A DNA stretch of 64,000 nucleotides, from contig JACKBX010000013.1 in assembly GCA_020634375.1 (NCBI GenBank), positions 1-64,000 on the forward strand, written 5' to 3'. This DNA is from Ardenticatenaceae bacterium. GTDB taxonomy: Bacteria; Chloroflexota; Anaerolineae; Promineifilales; Promineifilaceae. Both the position numbers and the translations under genes were made by a program. Below are positions 15,459-25,800 of this stretch, one piece after another. How positions within the stretch are numbered: the first letter of the stretch is position 1; every line of letters starts with the position of its first letter. The notes under the pieces were generated by a model. That model worked only from the letters and a program-made list of their open reading frames with translations, ran no database searches and had not been told where the DNA came from.

Positions 15459-17165
15459 TTATTCGCCTTTCGCCTGCCAGCTCAACGTCTGCAATCCTAC
15501 GCTAACGGCCGATTTCAACGTCGAGACATCGGAAACCAGCATCTTGGCATAGGTCTTCACCGGTTCCGGGCGCATCGCCCATTCACGGAAAGCACGTTTT
15601 TGCCAGTAGAGGAGCTTCTCCGCAGACAAGTTATCGTAATCTAGCACCGTACCCTTGTCCATGTCCACCTGTTCCCAGCGCGTGCCGGGGCGGAACCAAT
15701 CGTTCTCGACCACTTCAAAGAAGAAGGGCGTGCCCGGATAGGGCGCGGCGACATGGAAGAGAGCGATGTCCAATGGCAGCGTTTTGGAAAAGTCAATGGT
15801 CTGGCGAATGGTTTCTTCGGTTTCGCCGGGCAAGCCGATAATGAAGTAACCCCAGTTCATAATCCCGGCGTTACGCGCCCATTGCAGGGAGCGGGCGGCC
15901 TTGTCGGGGTAAGCGCCTTTGCGGGCGTGACGCAAAATCTGCTCGCTGCCGCTTTCAATGCCCCAAGAGATGAGGCGGCAACCGGCCTTCGCCATCATGT
16001 GCAGCAGTTCTTCGTCCACGTAGTCTACGCGGCTGTTGCATGTCCATTTGATGTTGATTTCTTGCTCAATCATCAGCTTGCACAACCCCATGGCCTGCTC
16101 GCGGTTGACGGTGAAGAGGTCGGCGTACATGTGGATATTGTTCATGCCCAGGCGCTTGAGCATCCACAGTTCTTCCATGATGTTTTCGGGGGAGCGCACG
16201 CGCACGGAGTATTGGTAGCTGACGTGTTTGATGCAGTAGGTGCAGCCGGCCGGGCAGCCGCGACTGGTGACGATGAAGGTGAATGGCCCTTTAATCAGGG
16301 GCATACGCTGTTTTTTCAGCGGCAGCAGATGGTGCATGGGCAGGGGCATGTCGTCTAAATTGGGGATGAACGGCCGTGTCTCATTCATCACCACCTCATC
16401 ACCCTTACGCCACACCAGCCCCTTGATGCCATACATATCCACCGCCCCATCCTCGTTCAAAGCCGGGGCATACGTCGGGTCATGGTCAGTAAACAGCTTG
16501 AGAATATTCTCCGGGCGCTGCTCCACCTTCCCTTCCAACACATCCAGCAAATCCCGAATCGTCAAGTCCGGCTCGCCCAACAAAATGAAATCGAGCGCCG
16601 GATACGCCCGCATGGTCTCCATCGGGATGGGCGTGACATGCGTGCCAAAGGCGATAGTCTTTGCGCCACGCGCCTTCGCCAAAAAACAGCCATACATATC
16701 ATTTTCCAGCGTCGGAGCCGTGACCTGGGTCATGTAATATTTGGGTTTAAACTCATCCAGTTTCTTGGTGAATTCCTCCCAACTCATGCGCTCCGCGTTG
16801 GCGTCAATGACGGCCATTTTATGCTCTGGATGCACCATCGCCGCCATTTGCGCCAGCGATACCTGCGGCCAAACCATGTTCTCGCGGGTGCGACGGCCGA
16901 CGCGGTGCTGGGTACGAATCCACAAACCGCCATCTGGCGTGGGCGGATTGACAAAGAGAATGTCTACCGCTTTCTCGGAACGTTTTTCTTCTAATAACCC
17001 TTTGCGCACGATGTCGTCCGCATTGGGGAAATTTGCCATACGCAGGCGAGGTACACGCCGTGTACCCAGGTTTTCACGCAAGGGGTCTTTGCGGCTGCTG
17101 CCGTTGTCGTCGTCGGTACGGCCGTTTCCATTTACTTTCACATCATCCAATTGAATGCCGCTCAT
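15459..17165 (-). CDS. B12-binding-domain radical SAM protein
   Basis: A 568-residue protein. The N-terminal 200 residues fit a cobalamin-binding Rossmann domain (VDILFVNPPTPDGGLW at its start). The radical SAM core has CPAGCTYC with cysteines at 304, 308 and 311 (CX3CX2C), followed by GIESGSEQIL and GYFIIGLPGETEETI motifs. Such proteins use a 4Fe-4S cluster and S-adenosylmethionine, often for methylation of unactivated carbons or phosphinates, but no substrate can be assigned. ATG 17165 is chosen because GGAGG lies 5 nt upstream. ATG 17168 is only 2 nt away from it. Position in the locus suggests a role in sugar or lipid modification. Confidence 0.88.
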   Translation of the reverse strand: MSGIQLDDVKVNGNGRTDDDNGSSRKDPLRENLGTRRVPRLRMANFPNADDIVRKGLLEEKRSEKAVDILFVNPPTPDGGLWIRTQHRVGRRTRENMVWPQVSLAQMAAMVHPEHKMAVIDANAERMSWEEFTKKLDEFKPKYYMTQVTAPTLENDMYGCFLAKARGAKTIAFGTHVTPIPMETMRAYPALDFILLGEPDLTIRDLLDVLEGKVEQRPENILKLFTDHDPTYAPALNEDGAVDMYGIKGLVWRKGDEVVMNETRPFIPNLDDMPLPMHHLLPLKKQRMPLIKGPFTFIVTSRGCPAGCTYCIKHVSYQYSVRVRSPENIMEELWMLKRLGMNNIHMYADLFTVNREQAMGLCKLMIEQEINIKWTCNSRVDYVDEELLHMMAKAGCRLISWGIESGSEQILRHARKGAYPDKAARSLQWARNAGIMNWGYFIIGLPGETEETIRQTIDFSKTLPLDIALFHVAAPYPGTPFFFEVVENDWFRPGTRWEQVDMDKGTVLDYDNLSAEKLLYWQKRAFREWAMRPEPVKTYAKMLVSDVSTLKSAVSVGLQTLSWQAKGE

Positions 17166-17191
17166 CATTACCTCCAAAAAAGTATAGAGTA

Positions 17192-17234
17192 CAGAGATAG
17201 AGCTAGAGGAAGCCATTGCCCCATCTCTAGCTCT
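17192..17234. repeat. AGAGATAGAG-type hairpin
   Basis: AGAGCTAGAG (17199-17208) is repeated inverted as CTCTAGCTCT (17225-17234). The arm AGAGATAGAG resembles the array at 19499-19561. It lies just upstream of the radical SAM gene. Confidence 0.7.
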
Positions 17235-17315
17235 AATAAGTCTGATTATAATAACCCATCATGACAATTTTTCTTACAATCCTCATAAAAACCCCCGCAC
17301 TCTATCACTGGCTGC

Positions 17316-17795
17316 CTACAGCAGCCCCATGTCCTTCTTCGTCAACATCTCCCGCTGCCCCAATTCCTCCAACACACGCAGCAGCACCCAATAAATTACC
17401 AACTGCACGCCAATCAACGTCACCATCGCGCTGCCCAAGAGCCACAGCCACAGCCGCTCAATCGCCCAACCGCTGACGCCCAGAGCCAAACTAACGACGG
17501 CGATAATCAGGCCAACCAACACGCCCAACGCGCCCATCCAGCCAAAATGATGGTTCAACGGCTTACGCTTGAAGATGGGTTGACCGAACAAGCCCTGGCG
17601 CACCGGCCGTTTGTGGAAAATTGTGACCATGTAGTTGAATGTGACCCCCAACGCAAAGAGGCTGACGCCGACAACGGCCGTAACCATCGCCGTAAACACC
17701 GCCATCACCCCCCACGCGCCCAACTCCGTCACCCCACTCAGGCGAGCCACCACCAGACCCAACAAAATCAGCCCGGCAATACCCCCGCCAGTCAC
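17316..17795 (-). CDS. Membrane tail of a GT2 glycosyltransferase, in a separate frame
   Basis: 159 residues with four hydrophobic helices and the conserved cytoplasmic stretch FHKRPVRQGLFGQPIFKRKPLNHHFGWMG. In many Chloroflexota proteins of this type this stretch is the C-terminal part of a single GT2 polypeptide. Here it opens with GTG 17795, overlapping the stop of the catalytic part by GTGA. It may be expressed by coupled re-initiation, by -1 slippage at the GGGG tract, or be the result of a sequencing or real frameshift. It is functional only together with 17792-18515. Confidence 0.7.
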   Translation of the reverse strand: MTGGGIAGLILLGLVVARLSGVTELGAWGVMAVFTAMVTAVVGVSLFALGVTFNYMVTIFHKRPVRQGLFGQPIFKRKPLNHHFGWMGALGVLVGLIIAVVSLALGVSGWAIERLWLWLLGSAMVTLIGVQLVIYWVLLRVLEELGQREMLTKKDMGLL

Positions 17796-18515
17796 CCCAG
17801 CAAACCCAAAATCCGCACCGGGTTATACGTCAGCGCCGTCCAAATCATAGACTGCAAAAACAGCGTCCCATCCCCCACCACACTCAGCTTCGAGCGGCCC
17901 AGCCGCTCACTGTACGGAATCGGCACCTCTTTAATGCTGATGCGCTCATGAATCGCCCGCGTACTCATCACCGGCGTCAAATTCAAACCATCCGGCAGCG
18001 GATACATCCGCTCCATAATCTCGCGGCGGAACACCCGCATCCCGCTGGCGCTGTCCGTCACCCGCTGCCGCCCAATCAGACTGAGCAAATTGGCGAAGAA
18101 GAAGTTACCCACGCGGCGCGTCAGCGGCATCTCGCTCTCCGCTCCCGCCATGCGCGAACCAATCACCAACTCCGAACCGCGCAGCGCTTCCTCGCACAAT
18201 TCCGGGAAATGCTCCGGTGGATACGTGCCGTCGGCATCCAAAAAGCCGATCAATTCCCCTTTTGCCGCGCCAAAGCCGGTTTTGAGTGCGCCGCCGTACC
18301 CTTTGTTTTGCTCATGCTGGATCAGGCGCACGCCATCAATGGCCCGCGCAATTTCCACCGTGCGGTCTTTCGAGCCATCGTCCACGACGATAAGCTCTAA
18401 TTCTTCGACGCCCACACGGGCTAAATCATCACGCACCGCCAGCACGCGCTCGGCGATTTCGGCAATGCCATCTTCTTCGTTATAGGCGGGAATTACTACG
18501 GAAAGTGTGGTCATA
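17792..18515 (-). CDS. GT2 glycosyltransferase, catalytic part (DPM1-like)
   Basis: 240 residues. MTTLSVVIPAYNEEDGIAEIAERV, LIVVDDGSKDRT and GFLDADGTYPPE give the GT-A fold with its DAD metal site, as in polyprenyl-phosphate glycosyltransferases. It ends WTALTYNPVRILGLLG just where the transmembrane tail would begin. That tail continues in the -1 frame as the next ORF. ATG 18515 starts at the conserved core, with AAGGAAA upstream. The predicted role is making a lipid-linked sugar donor for the glycan locus. Confidence 0.88.
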
Positions 18516-18534
18516 ATTGGTTTCCTTCGTATGG

Positions 18535-18577
18535 TAGGGGCATGGCGATGCCATGCCCGGCGACGCCATGCCCCTAC
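18535..18577. repeat. GTAGGG-type inverted repeat
   Basis: The left arm GTAGGGCATGGCG (from 18535) and the right arm CGCCATGCCCCTAC (18564-18577) pair with one bulged base. It is related to the hairpin at 1402-1471 and fills the gap between two genes. Confidence 0.75.
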
Positions 18578-18579
18578 TT

Positions 18580-19311
18580 TTAATAAATAATGCGCTCGTC
18601 TGCGGGAGCACTTCCGTCTATTTCTTTGATAATGCGGGCCGGCACGCCGCCGACAACGGTGTGCGGCGGCACGTCTTTGGTGACAACGGCTCCGGCGGCG
18701 ACGACGGCCCCTTTGCCCACGCGCACGCCATCGGTGATGACTGCGCCAGCCCCTAACCAAACGTCGTCCTCGATGACGATGCCTTCGGCGGTGATGCCTT
18801 GTTCGGTGAACGGCCGTTCCCGATCCGCAAACACATGATTCACCGCAATAATCTGCGTAAACGGCGACGTATACACCCGGTCGCCAATCGTCACGCCACC
18901 CTGCCCGCGAATTACACTGTACTCGCCAATCAGGCTGTTCTTACCTATTGTAATACCCGATTGCGGCATCTCACGGAAATTATAAACGTGCAGCACCGCT
19001 CCGTGCATCACAATCGTCTCATCGCCAATCTCAATCCCATTCGGCATGGCGTGCAAATAAGCACCCTGATCCAAATAAACGCCACGCCCCAAGCGGATAC
19101 GGCTGGCATAACGCAAGCGCACACCGCTTTCAATGGCCGCCAACCCGTCCATACGCAAAATCAGCCGGTACAACACGCCGCGAAGTCCAATTCCGACCAA
19201 TGTTGGAATCCAGCCAATTAAAAAAAATAGGGTTTGCTCTAAGACATAACGGCCCAAACCTGACGCCTGACGGCCCAAGTAAAGCCTGAGGTTATCAATT
19301 ATTGCACGCAT
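18580..19311 (-). CDS. Hexapeptide-repeat O-acetyltransferase (WcaF/LbH family)
   Basis: A 243-residue protein. A short N-terminal hydrophobic region (residues 20-50) is followed by a left-handed parallel beta-helix with imperfect hexapeptide repeats (IEIGDETIV, ITIGKNSLIGEYSVI, VTIGDRVYTS, IVIEDDVWLGAGAVITDGVRVGKGAVVAAGAVVTKDV). NHVFAD contains the catalytic-type histidine, and GVPARII is the classic family end. By family knowledge it transfers an acyl group, usually acetyl from acetyl-CoA, to a sugar hydroxyl. It is likely a decoration enzyme for the glycan made by this locus. Confidence 0.88.
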   Translation of the reverse strand: MRAIIDNLRLYLGRQASGLGRYVLEQTLFFLIGWIPTLVGIGLRGVLYRLILRMDGLAAIESGVRLRYASRIRLGRGVYLDQGAYLHAMPNGIEIGDETIVMHGAVLHVYNFREMPQSGITIGKNSLIGEYSVIRGQGGVTIGDRVYTSPFTQIIAVNHVFADRERPFTEQGITAEGIVIEDDVWLGAGAVITDGVRVGKGAVVAAGAVVTKDVPPHTVVGGVPARIIKEIDGSAPADERIIY

Positions 19312-19321
19312 AAGGAAGTTT

Positions 19322-19403
19322 ACAGTAATCAGTGGTCAGTGATTCAGTAGTCAGCGGCCAGTAATTGGTATCCAACAACTGATTACTGATAATTGATTAC
19401 TAG
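19322..19403. repeat. CAGTGAT-type heptamer array in an inverted arrangement
   Basis: Successive heptamer-like units (CAGTAAT, CAGTGGT, CAGTGAT, CAGTAGT and similar) on the left face ACTGATTACTGATAATTGATTACT on the right. It lies in the divergent intergenic region between the acyltransferase and the dehydratase. Confidence 0.75.
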
Positions 19404-19498
19404 TCGCCGATTTTTCTGTACTGTTGTTAAGGGATACAATCACCACAATGCCACTCGCATTATGGGCAAATTAACTTACGAAGCGGCTTACACAAAAG

Positions 19499-19561
19499 AT
19501 AGAGGGCAAAGATAGAGATAGAGGTTGTGATGAAGTTTTCTCTATCTCTATCTCTCGCCCT
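19499..19561. repeat. GATAGA hairpin upstream of the dehydratase
   Basis: GATAGAGATAGAG (19511-19523) pairs with CTCTATCTCTATC (19540-19552), and the flanks AGAGGGC/GCCCT extend the stem. It ends 21 bp before the ATG at 19582 and just before an AGGAG ribosome-binding site. Confidence 0.8.
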
Positions 19562-19581
19562 AGCTTTCTTCAGGAGATACC

Positions 19582-20691
19582 ATGCAAAAGCTTTTCGCCA
19601 ACACATACCAGGGCATGACCGTCCTCGTCACCGGGCACACCGGCTTCAAAGGGTCGTGGCTGACGGCCTGGCTGCTGGAAATGGGCGCAAATGTCGTCGG
19701 CTTTAGCCTACCCGACCCGCCGACCACGCCCAGCAATTTTGCCGTTTGCAACCTGGTCCCGTTGATGACGGATGTGCGCGGGGATGTGGGGGATTATACG
19801 GCCGTTTCCCATCTCATCGCCACCCATCAACCCACCCTCATCTTCCACCTTGCGGCCCAGCCCATCGTCCTACGCGGCGTCGCCGAACCTAAACTCACTT
19901 TTGACACCAACAGCGGCGGCACAGTCAACATTCTTGAAGCCGTGCGCCATACCGATTCCGTCAAAGGTGTCGTCGTCATCACCACCGACAAAGTGTACGA
20001 AAATCAGGAATGGCTGTGGGGCTACCGTGAAAACGACCGTCTCGGCGGGCACGACCCCTACAGCGCCAGCAAAGCGATGGCCGAACTGGCAACGGCCGCT
20101 TACCGCAGTACCTTCTTCGCCCCCGAAACATACGACCAGCACGGCGTCGCCATCGCCACCGCTCGCGCCGGGAACGTCATCGGCGGCGGCGACTTTGGCA
20201 GCTACCGCCTCGTCCCCGACTGCATGAAAGCGTTAATGGCCGGGCAGCCAATCGGCGTGCGCAACCCCCTCAGCGTGCGCCCCTGGCAGCATGTACTGGA
20301 ACCGTTGAGCGGCTACCTCTGGTTGGGCGCAAAACTTCTCAGCGACGGCCCCGCCTTTGGCGAAGCCTGGAATTTCGGCCCGCAAGAGCAGCGCGGCCTC
20401 TCCACCCGCGAAATCGCCGAAGAACTGATTGCTCGTTGGGGTTCCGGTTCCTGGGTACATACCCAACCCGGTTACGCCAAAGTGGAGACTGGGCTGCTGC
20501 GCCTCAGTTGGGACAAAGCCGCCGACCGCCTCGGTTGGCAGCCCGTCTACCCCTGGAAACAGGCGCTAGGCGAAATTGTAGACTGGTTCAAAGCGCATCA
20601 GCAGCAACAAGATATGCACTCTGTCGTAAAGGAGCACATTGCCCAATACGTCCAGCATGCCCAAATCCTGGGTCTGCCCTGGACTGAATGA
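19582..20691 (+). CDS. rfbG: CDP-glucose 4,6-dehydratase
   Basis: A 369-residue short-chain dehydrogenase/reductase of the extended type. The NAD-binding TGHTGFKGSWL motif at 17-27, TTDKVYEN at 134-141 and the catalytic YSASK (Y160, K164) match RfbG-type enzymes, which convert CDP-glucose to CDP-4-keto-6-deoxyglucose for dideoxy or branched deoxy sugars. AGGAG lies 5 nt before ATG 19582. It stands at the start of a plus-strand segment opposite the polysaccharide locus and probably feeds it. No rfbF (glucose-1-phosphate cytidylyltransferase) is seen in the window. Confidence 0.92.
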   Translation: MQKLFANTYQGMTVLVTGHTGFKGSWLTAWLLEMGANVVGFSLPDPPTTPSNFAVCNLVPLMTDVRGDVGDYTAVSHLIATHQPTLIFHLAAQPIVLRGVAEPKLTFDTNSGGTVNILEAVRHTDSVKGVVVITTDKVYENQEWLWGYRENDRLGGHDPYSASKAMAELATAAYRSTFFAPETYDQHGVAIATARAGNVIGGGDFGSYRLVPDCMKALMAGQPIGVRNPLSVRPWQHVLEPLSGYLWLGAKLLSDGPAFGEAWNFGPQEQRGLSTREIAEELIARWGSGSWVHTQPGYAKVETGLLRLSWDKAADRLGWQPVYPWKQALGEIVDWFKAHQQQQDMHSVVKEHIAQYVQHAQILGLPWTE

Positions 20692-20735
20692 AAGGCGAAA
20701 ATCTTCATCCTTCGCCCTTCATCCTTCACCCTTAT
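20687..20735. repeat. TTCATCC-type heptamer array after rfbG
   Basis: TTCATCC, TTCGCCC, TTCATCC and TTCACCC follow in tandem. ATGAAAGGCGAA to their left is nearly complementary to TTCGCCCTTCAT. The array begins at the rfbG stop codon. Confidence 0.75.
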
Positions 20736-20749
20736 TAAAGGAGTTTCCC

Positions 20750-22654
20750 ATGTACCGAATCGAATCTTTCCTTTCTGCCCGCCTCTTTCTGGTTCCTCAG
20801 TTAGTAGGCAACCGCATCTATTTTATTAGCAATATGAACGGCCGTATGAGTCTCTACGTCATGGATCACGGCGGCAGCGTACCCGAACCCCTGCTGCCCC
20901 CCGACATCGCCCTGCAAAACCCACATCTCATGAATGGCCCCTCCTTCGTTGTCTTCCCCAAACTCGACAAAATCCTCGTCATGATTGACCAGAACGGCGA
21001 CGAGAACTACCAACCCATGTTCATCCCCCTCAGCGGCGGCTATCCCGAACCCTTCCGCGCCGATGTTTTTGCCGGGAGCAGCGTCACCGCTGGCGGTGAA
21101 GACTTGGCGCAAAATCTCGTTTATTTCATTGTTCAATCCCGTAAAGAGGCCCTATTCACCGCCTACCGCGCCAATTTAGAAACGGGCGAACTCATCAACA
21201 TCAGCGAGAGCATGTACGGTGCATATCCCACTGCCCGTACCAAAAATCACGATCAATTTGCCATCATTGAGGGGTATGGGCCAGGGGATATGGTTGTTTA
21301 CCACAAACGCGATCTCAAGGGTGACAAGGCCCTGCTTTATGGTAAGCCTATATCTGACCGAGAACCTGGCGAGTATGTCGCGCCAACGGCCGTCGTCCCC
21401 GTCCACTTCATCCGCAACAACCAGGGGCTGCTCATCTCCTCCATTCTCTTCGATGACAAATACAGCCTCGGCTACATGCCCCTCAGCGACCCTGCCAACA
21501 TCGTCCCCGTCGCCATCGAAGGGCTGGCGCACAGCGGCATCGGCGAATTGGAGGATGTCGAGCATTTGCACGGCCGTATCTACCAAATCAACTACAATAT
21601 AGACGGCAGCACATGGCTCTACGAAGCCGAACTCGACGAAGAAAACCTCGTCATGCGCATGCGCCACACCCTTGTCGGCCAGGGCATCCTCTCCGGTGGT
21701 GTGTTGGAATCGGTACGTTATGATGAGGAGCATGATCGCTATGTGTTGTCGTTTTCGACGGCCGTTTCCCCCACCCAAATCTACACCATCGAAGGGCCAC
21801 AGCGCGACCAACTCCTCCAACACACCCGCGAAACCATCCTCGCCATCCCCGCCGACCTCCTCGCCCCCGGCGAAGAGGTCGCATACACCTCATTCGATGG
21901 CCTGCGCATCTCCGCCCGCCTCTACATGCCTGCCACCAAACTCGGCTACGAAGGGCCGCGCCCCCTCGTCTACTACATTCACGGCGGCCCACAAAGCCAG
22001 GAGCGTCCCGACTTCGCCTGGTTCTCCATGCCCCTCATCCAATTCCTCACCCTCAATGGCTTTGCCGTCTTTGTGCCCAATGTGCGCGGCAGCAGCGGCT
22101 ACGGCTTCGACTACATGCACCGCGTCAACCGCGATTGGGGCGGCCAAGACCGCCTTGATCATGCCTACGCGATGACGGATGTGCTATCCAAAGACCCACG
22201 CATCAACACCAGCCGCGCCGCCGTCGTCGGCCGTTCCTACGGCGGCTACATGACCCTCACCCAGGTTGGCCGCCACCCCGACCTCTGGTCAGCGGCCGTA
22301 GACATGTTCGGCCCCTACGACCTCTTCACCTTCATAGACCGTGTGCCCGCCACATGGCGGCCATACTTCCTCATCACCATCGGCGACCCCGAAAAAGACA
22401 AAGCCTTCATCACCGAACGCTCGCCGCGCACCCACATTCACAATCTGGCTTGCCCCATGCTCGTCATCCAGGGCAAAAACGACCCCCGCGTGCGCGAAAT
22501 CGAATCCCGCGAACTGGTAGAAACGCTGCAAGCACAAGGCAAAGAAGTAGACTACCTGATGATGGCCGACGAAGGGCACGATGTCCTCAAATTTGAAAAT
22601 CGCGTGCGCGTCTACAACGCCATCACCGACTTCTTCAAAAAGCACTTGATGTGA
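20750..22654 (+). CDS. Prolyl oligopeptidase family (S9) peptidase
   Basis: A 634-residue protein. The first 370 residues form a beta-propeller-like region, followed by an alpha/beta-hydrolase domain. Catalytic residues are visible: S496 in GRSYGGYM, D578 in GKNDPRV and H610 in DEGHDV, the order and spacing of S9 peptidases. HGGPQSQ near 415 fits the oxyanion region. ATG 20750 has AAAGGAG 6 nt upstream, and longer in-frame starts would overlap rfbG. No signal peptide is evident, so it is probably cytoplasmic and cleaves oligopeptides. A link to the glycan locus is not evident. Confidence 0.92.
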   Translation: MYRIESFLSARLFLVPQLVGNRIYFISNMNGRMSLYVMDHGGSVPEPLLPPDIALQNPHLMNGPSFVVFPKLDKILVMIDQNGDENYQPMFIPLSGGYPEPFRADVFAGSSVTAGGEDLAQNLVYFIVQSRKEALFTAYRANLETGELINISESMYGAYPTARTKNHDQFAIIEGYGPGDMVVYHKRDLKGDKALLYGKPISDREPGEYVAPTAVVPVHFIRNNQGLLISSILFDDKYSLGYMPLSDPANIVPVAIEGLAHSGIGELEDVEHLHGRIYQINYNIDGSTWLYEAELDEENLVMRMRHTLVGQGILSGGVLESVRYDEEHDRYVLSFSTAVSPTQIYTIEGPQRDQLLQHTRETILAIPADLLAPGEEVAYTSFDGLRISARLYMPATKLGYEGPRPLVYYIHGGPQSQERPDFAWFSMPLIQFLTLNGFAVFVPNVRGSSGYGFDYMHRVNRDWGGQDRLDHAYAMTDVLSKDPRINTSRAAVVGRSYGGYMTLTQVGRHPDLWSAAVDMFGPYDLFTFIDRVPATWRPYFLITIGDPEKDKAFITERSPRTHIHNLACPMLVIQGKNDPRVREIESRELVETLQAQGKEVDYLMMADEGHDVLKFENRVRVYNAITDFFKKHLM

Positions 22655-22835
22655 TCTCTGTGGGTCTGGCAGATCATCGGAGGAACGGCCTGCCAGGCCC
22701 ATTACACAAAATTGTTAAAAGCTGGACACTGGCGAAACGTCTCTTCCTAGACAAGCGCCGCACCCCTCTGCTATCATCACCATACAAACAAAGATAAATG
22801 CAAATGGCTAAATGACCTCTGCGACAAGGATGATT

Positions 22836-25800
22836 ATGGCAGAACAATCCCCCCCGCTTGTGCACAACAAAATCGGCTTCCACATTGGTCCCTACACCAA
22901 CAACCAGTTATTGCAAGACTGGCTGTATAGTCTTGATTCACAAAATATCCCCGTATTTCTAACCGTAACCGGGGATTTTCATTTTTTGTTCAATCTGGTA
23001 GGGCGTCTAACGCTGCCGCAAAATCACACCATTGTTTACCAATTTCGCCCAGAGCAAATGGAGGGGTTTGAGAAAGACTTATTCGATTTCAACAATGCCA
23101 GTTTTTATCAGCAAAATCAGGGACAAGAAGCCGCATTGGCTGAAAAGTATTGGGAGCAAATCCAATACCTGCTCCCCTCCGATTTTCCCCGTGAGAAAGT
23201 GTGGCTGGAACTACCTGGCAATTTGACGGCGATTTATGAGACCATGCAGGCAGATTGGTTAGGAGAATTTGCCACAGCACTGGCACGCCGCACAACGGAA
23301 ATTGGCTATAAAATCGCTTTTTTTGGCTGGCGTAATGGAGAACCGAGCATAGAAGCGTGGGAAACCAATGGAATGCTGCGCTTGCTGCACTATTGCCAAC
23401 AATTTCCAGATAATCTGGGGGTTTCGCTGCATGAATTTAGCGGCAGCCTGGACACCATTTCGCCCGACACAGCAGAGAATGAGATCGGCACTTTGAGTTT
23501 GGCTCCGCCAGACGGGGAACGGAGTGGCATCGGCCGTTTCCGCCAGTTAGTTCAGGTTTGTCACGAGCAGGACATTACCGTGCCGCCTATCTTCATCAGC
23601 GAGTGGGGCTGGACGCGGGAGCGCATCCCCAACCCTGGGGCGGCGATGGAACACATTGTGCAGGTGAATGAGCAACTGTACAGCAACTACCCAGAAATAC
23701 GCGGCGCGGCTTTGTGGACGTTGGACCCGGATGCGGGCGCGGTGGCGGATTCGGTGGCGGATTTGGTACGGCCGTTAACCGAACTAAGCCTCTCCTACCA
23801 GTTTGAAATCCACCCCCAAAATGGGGATTGGTCGGCGAACAGCTATGGGACAGACCCGTTTGTTGAAGAGTATGACGAAGATCCCTCTTTTGAGGAAGTC
23901 TCCCAACCAATTAGAGAAGAGGACATGGGCTATACCCGGCTGCGCTCGGTGATGGCCGATTTTTTCAATGAAGAAGAACTGCGTTCGTTGTGTTTTAATC
24001 TGGGTGTCGATTACGAAAATCTTCCAGCGTCGGGCAAAGAAAATAAAGTGCGCGAATTAATCTCTCTAATCCTCACCCAAAGACGCAGTGAAGAGTTAAT
24101 GGCCGAGTTAATTCGGCAACGTCCAGAGATTGGTTGGCAAGAAATTGTGTCAGGGCAACTATCGCCACCCGGGTTAGACTATGGACGCATTCGCACACTA
24201 CCTGCCGTCATTAATGAGAGGTTCGATGAAGCAGAACTTCGCAGCTTATGCTTTGAATTAGACGTGGATTATGAAAATTTACCCGCAGTGGGCAAAGCGG
24301 ATAAAGTGCGGGAATTGGTGTCCTATTTTGCCCGGCGGCAGCGTATTCCAGACCTGGCTTTAGCGTTACAACGAATGCGACCAAATGGTTTTTGGGAGGA
24401 ATGGCTGGAAACAGACACGGCCGTTTCCACCTCATCATCCCCTCCCCCACAAACCGACTATCTACCGCTAGAAAGCGAAACCTTGCCTGAGTTGACGACA
24501 CAGCAAACGGCCGTTGCCGACTTCATCACCCAAACAGAAGCGCCAGCCATCAAAGGCGCCTTCCCCATCCCCACCAACATGGGCGAAAGCATCGAAAGCC
24601 AGATAACAGTAACGCAAGAAGCACGGCCGTTCCGCGCCTGGCTGGCCCCTTTCTCCGGCGAAGATGATGCGGGGTTCAAAACCATGTTGGCAGAAGATGA
24701 ACCTTCGTGGCAAACAAATGCAGACGCCGGAGCCGAAGACATCGTCGCCCTCTATCGTTTGGCTCCGCACAACGAACTAACACACTTGTTCACCGTACAA
24801 AGCAGACCTGATGCCGAATCGCCTTTTCGCCTGCGAAAGGCACATCCGCTTAACCGTTCACTGCCAGAGGCAGAAATCGCCACACATCCGGCCATGCAGG
24901 GCTGGAAACCGCCTACCACTGCCGATCAGCCGTTGGACTTAACGGCCGTCAACCTCTGGCAGCCCCTGCGCAGCCTCATCGCCGCCTGGAACCCAGACCT
25001 GATCGCCGACCTGGCCGAGTGGGAAGGGTTGACGGAAGAAGATGTGTGGCAAACGGCCGTTACTATCGCCCTGCAAATACCAGACAAAAACGGCCGTCTC
25101 CACACCCTTATCTCCCTCATCCAAAAACGCCCCAGCACCATCACCAACGACGACCTGCTCAAGCAGTTCAACCTGGAAAGCGAATGGCGTGCCCGCCGCG
25201 CTGTCTGGAACACACTCCAACGCCCCATCCCCCCAACCATGACTTTGGACGATGCGACAGCCATTTTGCGCAAACATGGCTACACCGACGCAAAAGAACT
25301 GTTGCAAAAAATAGATACCTCGTGGGAATCCATTGAAGACCCGCAACTGCGTGCTCGCGGTCATGCACTGCTGGCGCAAACCTACGAAGGGTTAGGTGAT
25401 AACAAAAAAGCCCTCACCCAATGGCGCAAAGCCGCCGAACTCGACCCCGCCAACAGCGCCACCTTTGAAGGCATCGAGCGCTGTACACCAGATAATCAAT
25501 TAGATAGGTCAGCACAGTTCATCGAAAAAGTAGCTGCCAAAGCGCCCGACAGTGCCGGGCCAACGGTGGGCATGGCGGCCATCGCGCAGCGGCGCAATGA
25601 GTATGAAAAAGCGGCAGAATTGCTAGAAACGGCCGTGCATCTCACCCAAGATCATGTCGAAAAACAACGCATCGAAACCCGCCGCGAAGTGATTGTGCAA
25701 TATATCCCGCAAACGGCCGTACCCCCCGAAACCGCCCTGCATCCCACCCTCGACCCTCGCGAAAAAAGCCTCATCGAATTCCTCATCCGTCACGGCGGCA

